Below, piece by piece: positions 1 to 5,829 of a DNA stretch of 8,549 nt (its first letter is position 1; every line of letters starts with the position of its first letter). Under the pieces are notes generated by a model. It ran no database searches, was not told the DNA's origin, and saw nothing but the letters and a program-made list of their open reading frames with translations. Position numbers and translations under genes: made by a program. Source of the stretch: Sphingomonadales bacterium (lineage in GTDB: Bacteria > Pseudomonadota > Alphaproteobacteria > Sphingomonadales > Sphingomonadaceae); contig JAIYAA010000144.1 in the NCBI GenBank assembly GCA_027489295.1, positions 1 through 8,549 of the forward strand. The letters are read 5' to 3'.

Positions 1-975
<975 letters not shown>

Positions 976-977
976 TA

Positions 978-1016
978 TTGCAAATCAATCGCAAAATTAT
1001 TGAGAGCGATTAGCAA
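978..1016. promoter_or_regulatory. AT-rich island with Fur-box-like inverted repeats
   Basis: A 57-bp gap separates the stop codons of pspF and the convergent hydrolase gene. It is far more AT-rich than its surroundings. It contains TTGC (978-981) and AATCGC (987-992), mirrored by GCGATT (1006-1011) and GCAA (1013-1016). Positions 997-1016 read TTATTGAGAGCGATTAGCAA, close to remembered proteobacterial Fur boxes of the form TTGAGAATGATTTGCAA. No U-rich run follows the repeat, so it does not look like a standard terminator. The Fur reading is inference from resemblance, and the place is unusual because no gene start follows on either strand. Confidence 0.3.
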
Positions 1017-1032
1017 CAAGTGTGCTGTGGAG

Positions 1033-1908
1033 CTAGTCGGCGAAGGCCTGCGCGGCGATGAAATCCGCAACCTGCTTTCCCTGCGGCGTGTCGGGCGTGA
1101 GGATGTTGAAATGGTCGCCGCCGCCGGGGGCGAGCTTCACCACCGTGTCGCCGGAGGCGAGCGCTGCCTGCACATAGGGCTCCACCATGCTGCCCAGCGC
1201 GCCGACGATCACCAGCTGGTGTACGCCCAGCGGCAGATGATCCTGCGGGCTGGCGAGCGCATAGGCGGCGGGCTTTTCGGCCGGGGTGCCGCCCATGAAC
1301 GGCACGATCGCCGGGGCGCCGCATATCTCGGCATCCACCCCGACAAACGCCGCCAGCGTGCCCGGTCCGTCGATCGCCACGGCGGTCACCGGTCGCACCG
1401 TCATCGCGCCTGCGATCGGATCGTGGAGCGTGCCACGCGACGCGACCCATAGCGCCAGATGCGCGCCCGAACTGTGCCCGAGCACTGCGACGCGGGTCAG
1501 GTCGAGCGGCTGGGTTCTGGCGAGGACCGCCAGATAGTCGGTCGCCGCGGTGAGGTCCTCGAACGTGCCCGGCCAGCCGCCGCCCGGATTGCCGGTGCGG
1601 CGATATTCGACGTTCCAGGTGGCGATGCCGCGCGCCGTCAGCGCGTCGGCAAGCGGGGCGGTGCCCTGCCAGTCCTCGATCTTCGAATCCCAGCAGCCAC
1701 CATGGATCAGCACCATCACCGGGAAGGGGCCCTTGCCCTTGGGCAGGCGCAACTCGCCCTTCTGCAGTGGGTCGCTGCCATAGCGGGCGACGAGGCTGGG
1801 GGTGGTCACGCGGGTCTTGGCCAGGTTCAGCGCCGCGCGCGCCTCGCGCTGGGCAAGCGCGGGGGTGGCGGCTGACAGAAGCATCAGGGCGAGCAGGGGA
1901 CGAAGCAT
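1033..1908 (-). CDS. Exported alpha/beta hydrolase (esterase/lipase-like)
   Basis: A 291-residue serine hydrolase, probably cleaving an ester or amide outside the cytoplasm. The natural substrate is unknown. The ATG at 1908 has a strong GGAGGA ribosome site six bases upstream and opens a classic signal peptide (MLRPLLALMLL...ATPALA, cut near residue 19). The frame runs further upstream, but that part has no export signal and would cross the divergent promoter region. Visible motifs are HGG (69-71, oxyanion hole, within HGGCW), the nucleophile elbow GHSSG (144-148, Ser146), and GGDHFN with His266 as the likely catalytic histidine. The usual acid position in the loop GALxxxV is Gly239 here, so the acid residue is unclear; Glu243 is a candidate. 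The gene is convergent with pspF and divergent from the PHB-depolymerase-like gene. It resembles the HSL/BD-FAE-like group of alpha/beta hydrolases. The family call is solid; the substrate is not known. Confidence 0.85.
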   Translation of the reverse strand: MLRPLLALMLLSAATPALAQREARAALNLAKTRVTTPSLVARYGSDPLQKGELRLPKGKGPFPVMVLIHGGCWDSKIEDWQGTAPLADALTARGIATWNVEYRRTGNPGGGWPGTFEDLTAATDYLAVLARTQPLDLTRVAVLGHSSGAHLALWVASRGTLHDPIAGAMTVRPVTAVAIDGPGTLAAFVGVDAEICGAPAIVPFMGGTPAEKPAAYALASPQDHLPLGVHQLVIVGALGSMVEPYVQAALASGDTVVKLAPGGGDHFNILTPDTPQGKQVADFIAAQAFAD

Positions 1909-1982
1909 GCGGCATCCTCCTTCCGGGCAGGCGGTACGCTGCCCGACGACTAGCCCGATTCCCGAGCGATGGCGAGGCGGCT

Positions 1983-2026
1983 GGTTCTCGGTTCGCGGTT
2001 GCAGCGAACCATGGTAGAACCATGGT
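1983..2026. promoter_or_regulatory. Operator-like nested inverted and direct repeats between divergent esterase genes
   Basis: GGTTCT (1983-1988) and GGTTCGC (1990-1996) are mirrored by GCGAACC (2004-2010) and AGAACC (2016-2021). This gives two forward GGTTC half-sites 7 bp apart and two GAACC half-sites 11 bp apart around one centre. The right side also holds GAACCATGGT twice (2006-2015 and 2017-2026), with a period of 11 bp, about one helical turn. The array lies inside the 191-bp region between the divergent starts at 1908 and 2100, where a shared regulator would be expected to bind. No regulator gene adjoins it and no confident -35/-10 pair could be assigned. Confidence 0.45.
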
Positions 2027-2099
2027 CGGGCCGCATGCGCGCTCAACGGCTGCCAAATAGCGGTCGAGGCGCGGATCGTAACTGTCACCGGGGGTGAAC

Positions 2100-3107
2100 A
2101 TGCGCGCTTTTTCCGTTCTGCTATCGATGCTTGCACTTTGCTGGGTGCCACGGGTCACCGCGCAGGAACTACCGGCACTGGGGGCGGATCCGGCGCGAGT
2201 CTCTGTCTCGGGACTCTCCTCCGGCGGCTTCATGGCGGTGCAATATTCGGTGGCGTGGTCGAGCGAGGTGATGGGCGTCGGCGTCGTGGCCGGCGGGCTA
2301 TACAATTGCGGCTTCGTCTTCGCGCTCGATCCGATCGGCCGGTGCATGCAGAAGCCCTGGTCCGCGGAATCGAGCTGGCGGGCGGTGCGCGATTTCGCCA
2401 AGGCGGGGACGATCGATGCCGCGAGCAACATCGCGCGGCAGCGCGTCTATCTGTTCACCGGCCAGAACGACCAGGTGGTGGCGCCGGCAGTGATGCGCAG
2501 CGTGCTCAGCTTCTACGCGATGGCCGGTGTGCCCGGTGCCGCGCTGCGCTTCGTCGACACGCTGCCGGCCAGCCACGCCTTCGTTTCGGCGACGGTGGGC
2601 GGCAACTGCAGCGCCACCGACAAGGCCTATGTGGTGAAGTGCAAGGTCGGCAACACCTTCTACGATCAGCCGCGCGCGGTGCTCGATCATCTCTACGGGC
2701 TCAAGGCCGGTGCGGCGACGACGCTCTCCGCTACGCCGATCGCCTTCGATCAGGGGCGCTATGGCGGCGACGCCGGCCGGATGGCCGACAAGGGCTATGC
2801 CTATGTGCCGGCGGGCTGCCGGGCGGCGGGTGCGCATTGTGCGCTGCACATCGTGTTCCACGGCTGCATGCAGAGCGCGAATGCGCTCGGCAGCGACGAG
2901 ATCTACGCCCGGCTCGGCTATAATCGCTGGGCCGACAGCAACGGCATCATCCTGCTCTATCCGCAGGTCGACAAGAACCCGCTTGCCCTGAACCCTTATG
3001 GTTGCTGGGACTGGTGGGGCTATACCGGCCTTGGGTTCCAGCTGCGTCACGGCGGGCAGATCGGCGCGGTGCACCAGATGGTGCAGCGGCTGCTCGCCGG
3101 CGGGTAA
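2100..3107 (+). CDS. Exported PHB-depolymerase-like esterase, type 2 (circularly permuted) catalytic domain
   Basis: A 335-residue exported serine esterase resembling poly(3-hydroxybutyrate) depolymerases, probably releasing hydroxyalkanoate monomers or oligomers outside the cytoplasm. The ATG at 2100 is preferred over the GTG at 2094 because a GGGGG(TGA) ribosome site (2090-2097) ends just before it. The signal peptide is about residues 1-21 (cut after VTA). The lipase box GLSSG (38-42, Ser40) lies near the N-terminus, followed by Asp124 (TGQNDQVV) and His159 (SHAF). The oxyanion motif FHGC (253-256) comes after the triad. That order is the permuted type 2 arrangement, as in the Penicillium funiculosum enzyme. 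NPYGCWDWWGY (298-308) also matches that family. Eight cysteines in the mature part (70, 82, 170, 181, 240, 247, 256, 302) suggest disulfides, consistent with export. The chain ends at the catalytic domain, with no linker or C-terminal granule-binding domain. The polymer substrate is therefore not certain; short oligomers or other esters are possible. Confidence 0.88.
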   Translation: MRAFSVLLSMLALCWVPRVTAQELPALGADPARVSVSGLSSGGFMAVQYSVAWSSEVMGVGVVAGGLYNCGFVFALDPIGRCMQKPWSAESSWRAVRDFAKAGTIDAASNIARQRVYLFTGQNDQVVAPAVMRSVLSFYAMAGVPGAALRFVDTLPASHAFVSATVGGNCSATDKAYVVKCKVGNTFYDQPRAVLDHLYGLKAGAATTLSATPIAFDQGRYGGDAGRMADKGYAYVPAGCRAAGAHCALHIVFHGCMQSANALGSDEIYARLGYNRWADSNGIILLYPQVDKNPLALNPYGCWDWWGYTGLGFQLRHGGQIGAVHQMVQRLLAGG

Positions 3108-3114
3108 GGCCGGG

Positions 3115-3516
3115 TCAGCGCGCGGGCGCGCGTTCGTCAAAGGCCGACCGTGCCGCCTCGATCCGCTCGAGGTTCGCGGCAGCCCACAGCCATACGCCGC
3201 AAAACGCCTCGGCCAGGCTCCCGCCCAGATCGGTGAGGCGATAGTCGACGCGCGGTGGGATGACGGGATGAATCGTGCGGACCACCAGGCCGTCGCGCTC
3301 CATCTGGCGCAGTGTCTGGGTCAGCATCTTCTGGCTGATGCGGGGCACGGCCTTGCCGATCTGGGTGAAGCGCATTTCGCCCTGTTCGATCAGCGTTTCG
3401 AGGATCAGCATCGTCCATTTGTCGGCGACGCGGCCGATCACGTCGGTAACGAGCGCTTCAACCCGCGGATCGATCTCGGCCGGGCAGGGATGCGGGTTGG
3501 GGGTGGCGACGCCCAT
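3115..3516 (-). CDS. HxlR-family winged-helix transcriptional regulator
   Basis: A 133-residue DNA-binding regulator, normal length for the HxlR/MarR-like family. Family hallmarks are visible: DKWTMLILETL (32-42), MRFTQIGKAVPRISQKMLTQTLRQMERDG (48-76, recognition helix region) and PPRVDYRLTDLG (87-98, the wing). Cys11 sits in an N-terminal CPAE segment, and Cys106 is in the dimerisation helix. Several HxlR proteins sense quinones or electrophiles through an N-terminal cysteine, so Cys11 is a plausible sensor (inference). The ATG at 3516 was chosen because it gives the usual family N-terminus and has a weak GAGAG ribosome site; the frame continues upstream into the divergent promoter. The gene is divergent from the dehydrogenase at 3619, which is its most likely target, and ends 7 bp from the stop of the PHB-depolymerase-like gene with no clear terminator between them. 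Confidence 0.92.
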   Translation of the reverse strand: MGVATPNPHPCPAEIDPRVEALVTDVIGRVADKWTMLILETLIEQGEMRFTQIGKAVPRISQKMLTQTLRQMERDGLVVRTIHPVIPPRVDYRLTDLGGSLAEAFCGVWLWAAANLERIEAARSAFDERAPAR

Positions 3517-3527
3517 GGCGTCACTCT

Positions 3528-3557
3528 CTTTCGGGTGCGTATAAATCTTTCGGGTGC
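3528..3557. promoter_or_regulatory. 11-bp direct repeat, likely HxlR operator
   Basis: CTTTCGGGTGC occurs exactly at 3528-3538 and 3547-3557, a 19-bp period, with a shorter third match CTTTCG at 3561-3566. The spacer holds TATAAA (3540-3545), the only AT-rich hexamer in the region. On the minus strand it could be the -10 of the HxlR gene, whose start is at 3516. A protein bound to the repeats would cover that promoter and lie just upstream of the dehydrogenase. HxlR regulators commonly bind repeats in their own divergent promoter, so autoregulation is the natural reading. The repeats are directly visible; the binding is inferred. Confidence 0.5.
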
Positions 3558-3618
3558 CTTCTTTCGTTGAGAACCTAGCGGCGTACATCGACGCCAGCAA
3601 CCAGCACTGGAGAGTTCG

Positions 3619-4380
3619 ATGAAGACCAGCGGCAACACCATCCTGATTACCGGCGGCGGATCGGGCATCGGCGAGGCACTCGCGCACCGCTTCCACGACG
3701 CGGGCAACACCGTGATCGTCGCCGGCCGGCGGCTCGATGTGCTGGAGGCCGCCTGCGCGGGCCGGGCCGACATGCATGCGATGACGCTCGACGTGGAAAG
3801 CGCGGACGGCGTCGCCGACTTCGCCGCGCGCCTGCTCGTCGCGCATCCGGCGGTGAACGTGCTGATCAACAATGCGGGCATCCTGCGCTACGAGGGCCTC
3901 GATGCCCGCCGCGACCTGGCCGATGCCGAAGCGACGATCACCACCAACCTGCTCGGCCCGATCCGGCTGATCGACGCGCTGGTCGAGCATCTGGTGGCAA
4001 CCCCCGATGCGGCGATCGTCAACGTTACCTCGGGGCTCGCCTTCGTGCCGCTGGTGAGCGCGCCGACCTACAACGCCACCAAGGCGGCGATCCACAGCTA
4101 CACCGTGTCGCTGCGCACGGTGCTGGCGGGCCGCGTCGAGGTGATCGAGCTGGCCCCGCCGGCAGTGCAGACCGAACTCACCCCTGGGCAGAGCCAGCGG
4201 GAGGGCTATCAGCCGCTAGACGACTTCGCGGACGAAGTGATGGCGCTGTTCGGCCAGGCGCCGACCCCGCAGGAAATCCTGGTCGAGCGGGTGAAGCCGC
4301 TCCGCAATGCCGAGCGCGAGGGGCAATTTGATGCGGTGCTGGCCCACCTGACCGCGATGGCGACGGCCCATTCGGGGTGA
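3619..4380 (+). CDS. Short-chain dehydrogenase/reductase, DltE-like
   Basis: A 253-residue classical SDR catalysing an NAD(P)-dependent oxidation or reduction of an alcohol/carbonyl; the substrate is unknown. The Rossmann motif TGGGSGIG (11-18), Asp58, NNAG (84-87), Asn110, Ser138, Tyr151 and Lys155 (YNATK) complete the SDR active site. Arg37 and Arg38 after the second strand (VAGRR) favour NADP(H). The ELAPPAVQTEL segment (177-187) and the overall shape are typical of the DltE-like subgroup, although nothing nearby points to D-alanylation of teichoic acid, so that name should be read as family only. The ATG at 3619 has a GGAGAG ribosome site (3609-3614). The gene is divergent from the HxlR regulator and is probably controlled by it. 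It is followed by a terminator at 4422-4458. Confidence 0.93.
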   Translation: MKTSGNTILITGGGSGIGEALAHRFHDAGNTVIVAGRRLDVLEAACAGRADMHAMTLDVESADGVADFAARLLVAHPAVNVLINNAGILRYEGLDARRDLADAEATITTNLLGPIRLIDALVEHLVATPDAAIVNVTSGLAFVPLVSAPTYNATKAAIHSYTVSLRTVLAGRVEVIELAPPAVQTELTPGQSQREGYQPLDDFADEVMALFGQAPTPQEILVERVKPLRNAEREGQFDAVLAHLTAMATAHSG

Positions 4381-4390
4381 GGCCCATGGA

Positions 4391-4411
4391 TCCTCCCCGG
4401 AACGGGGAGGA
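4391..4411. repeat. Short GC-rich palindrome
   Basis: A perfect 9-bp inverted repeat, TCCTCCCCG (4391-4399) and CGGGGAGGA (4403-4411), with a 3-base loop, just after the dehydrogenase stop. It lacks a following U-run. It resembles short palindromes scattered between genes in sphingomonad genomes (recalled, not searched). A comparable one lies at 5783-5804 on the other side of the DHS-like gene. Confidence 0.5.
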
Positions 4412-4421
4412 TTGGACAGCA

Positions 4422-4458
4422 AAACGGCCGGGGATCGCTCCCCGGCCGTTTCGTTTTT
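4422..4458. terminator. Bidirectional rho-independent terminator
   Basis: CGGCCGGGG (4425-4433) pairs perfectly with CCCCGGCCG (4440-4448), extended by AAA/TTT (4422-4424, 4449-4451) to a 12-bp stem with a 6-base loop. The plus strand continues CGTTTTT (4452-4458); the minus strand leaves the stem into a TTTT run. It therefore ends transcription of the dehydrogenase (plus) and can also serve the convergent DHS-like gene (minus), whose stop is about 105 bp away. Confidence 0.88.
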
Positions 4459-4466
4459 CCGGATGG

Positions 4467-4495
4467 GACGTCGCGGGAGCTAATCCCGCGACGTC
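4467..4495. repeat. Perfect 12-bp inverted repeat (hairpin)
   Basis: GACGTCGCGGGA (4467-4478) and TCCCGCGACGTC (4484-4495) are exact reverse complements with loop GCTAA. It lies 72-96 bp past the stop of the minus-strand DHS-like gene and just before the bidirectional terminator as read on that strand. No U-run follows on either strand, so it could be an mRNA 3'-end stabilising hairpin, a pause site, or a dispersed palindrome. Confidence 0.55.
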
Positions 4496-4535
4496 GGACG
4501 CGGCAAGCCCGCGCCGGCCGGCCTTCGCCGTCTCC

Positions 4536-4554
4536 GGGCGAGCGGGGCTCGCCC
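4536..4554. repeat. 8-bp inverted repeat next to the DHS-like gene stop
   Basis: GGGCGAGC (4536-4543) and GCTCGCCC (4547-4554) form a short GC-rich hairpin with a 3-base loop, starting 8 bp beyond the stop codon of the minus-strand gene. It has no T-run, so it is not a canonical intrinsic terminator. It may shield the mRNA 3' end. Confidence 0.4.
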
Positions 4555-4562
4555 TGTGCGGC

Positions 4563-5642
4563 TCAGGCGAACAGTTTCGCCCAGCCGCGCTTGGCGCGGT
4601 CCTTCCAGTAGCCGCGGTGATACGCGTCGCTGGCGAGCAGCGGCATCACCGAACCGGCTTCCGCGAACACCATCTGCTCGATGCCGGTGTTCACCTTGCC
4701 CCAGCTGGCGGCTTCCTGCAGCGTCGAGGACGAGCAGGCGCCGTCGCGCACGTCGGCCACGGTGATCTGCACCGCGTACTTGTGCACTTCCACGTCCTCA
4801 TGGCCGAGGATTTCGGCGCAGACGACGGTGTCCTGGATGAAGTTCTTCGGCACGCCGCCGCCGATCATCAGCAGGCCGGTGGTGCCCGCCTGGATCTTGA
4901 TCTCGGTCAGCTCGCGGAAGTCCGCGACCGCGTCGATCATGAGGTACGGCTTGCCCGCCTTCATCTGGTCGACCTGGTGCTTGACGAGGCCGAAGCCGGC
5001 CGAGCTGTCGACAAACGCCGGGCAGAAGATCGGCACGTCATGCTCATAGGCGAGCTTGACGAGGCTGTTTTCCTTCTTGCCGTGCTCCGACAGGTACTTG
5101 CCCATCTCGCGGATGAAGGCGCGGCTCGAATAGGCGCGCGGCTCCAGCTCGTTCGCGATCTTGTTGATCGTGAAGTCGCAGTCCTGGAGCTGCTCCTCGT
5201 CGATATAGGTGTCGTAGATGCGGTCGATGTAGAGCGAGCGCAGCGTGTCGTCGTCGGGGATCTCGAGCGCCTGATAGTGCTTGTGGCCCAGGCCCTCGAA
5301 GAAATCCATGTCGACGATGGTGGCGCCGGTGGCGACGATCACGTCGACCATGTTGTTGCGCACCAGGTCCGCATAGAGGTCCATGCAGCCGCCGGCCGAG
5401 GTCGAGCCCGCGATCACGAGGCAGACCGTGCAGTCCTTGTCGGCCAGCATGTCGTTGTAGATCTTGGTGGCGCGGCCGAGGTCGCGGCTGGTGAAGCTCA
5501 TATCGGCCATCGCGTCGACGATCGGACGCGCGTCGAAGCTCTTGATGTCGATGTGCTTGACCTGCTTCGAAAGCAGTTCGGCCTTGCGGTTGTCGTTGAT
5601 CGGGGCGTTGGCCGCCGCGGTCTTGGTGAGGCTGTCGGACAT
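4563..5642 (-). CDS. Deoxyhypusine-synthase-family protein, probable homospermidine-type polyamine synthase
   Basis: A 359-residue NAD-dependent aminobutyltransferase family member. True deoxyhypusine synthase moves a butylamine from spermidine to eIF5A, which bacteria lack, so free polyamine is the likelier acceptor; putrescine would give homospermidine (inference). The catalytic lysine is Lys316 in EAASWGK (310-316), and NMVDVIV (97-103) and GGGVPK (261-266) match the family. Aligned by eye to remembered human DHS, the pocket differs: His288 becomes Asn267, Asp316 becomes Cys303 and Ser315 becomes Ala302, while Asp300 and Glu310 keep the family residues. The ATG at 5642 has a GGGAG site 5 bases upstream. 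A possible earlier in-frame ATG at 5654 has a poorer site. It lies 187 bp downstream of the decarboxylase on the same strand, supporting one polyamine pathway. It could still be annotated as plain deoxyhypusine synthase or as a guanidino-polyamine synthase using agmatine. Confidence 0.88.
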   Translation of the reverse strand: MSDSLTKTAAANAPINDNRKAELLSKQVKHIDIKSFDARPIVDAMADMSFTSRDLGRATKIYNDMLADKDCTVCLVIAGSTSAGGCMDLYADLVRNNMVDVIVATGATIVDMDFFEGLGHKHYQALEIPDDDTLRSLYIDRIYDTYIDEEQLQDCDFTINKIANELEPRAYSSRAFIREMGKYLSEHGKKENSLVKLAYEHDVPIFCPAFVDSSAGFGLVKHQVDQMKAGKPYLMIDAVADFRELTEIKIQAGTTGLLMIGGGVPKNFIQDTVVCAEILGHEDVEVHKYAVQITVADVRDGACSSSTLQEAASWGKVNTGIEQMVFAEAGSVMPLLASDAYHRGYWKDRAKRGWAKLFA

Positions 5643-5656
5643 GGGAACTCCCATTT

Positions 5657-5697
5657 TCACATGGCCGCCGTCATTCAAAGGGGACGCGGAAACCCAT
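5657..5697 (-). promoter_or_regulatory. Two tiny overlapping leader ORFs before the DHS-like gene
   Basis: On the minus strand, ATG at 5697 follows GGGGAG with a 5-base gap and encodes MGFRVPFE, then TGA (5671-5673). That stop overlaps ATG at 5674 as ATGA, which encodes MTAAM then TGA (5657-5659), 15 bases before the main ATG at 5642. The first leader ORF has at least as strong a ribosome site as the gene itself. Upstream ORFs control polyamine genes in eukaryotes; a bacterial parallel here is speculation. ORFs this short also arise by chance. Confidence 0.3.
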
Positions 5698-5782
5698 TAT
5701 TGCTCCCCCCGCCAGGGCAGAGGGGTCAGTGAAGCGCCGGTTGGCCGCTCCAAATGCAGGAACACGCCATGCCCTTCCCCGA

Positions 5783-5804
5783 CCCCTCCCGCAAGCGGGA
5801 GGGG
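5783..5804. repeat. Perfect 10-bp palindrome between the two polyamine genes
   Basis: CCCCTCCCGC (5783-5792) and GCGGGAGGGG (5795-5804) with a 2-base spacer, 25 bp downstream of the decarboxylase stop on the minus strand. There is no U-run, so it is not a standard terminator. It could attenuate or stabilise the transcript between the decarboxylase and the DHS-like gene, or be a copy of a dispersed intergenic palindrome. Confidence 0.5.
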
Positions 5805-5829
5805 GACGAGGTCGGATAAGACGTGCTGA

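Noticed and set aside
1010..2431. A 473-codon minus-strand frame spanning the hydrolase and running into the PHB-depolymerase-like gene
   Set aside because: Overlaps two real genes; Arg/Gly/Pro-rich with no domain.
4377..5732. A 451-codon open frame on the plus strand opposite the DHS-like gene
   Set aside because: Low-complexity Val/Arg/His/Asp-rich translation typical of the antisense of a GC-rich gene; the minus-strand frame has clear family motifs.
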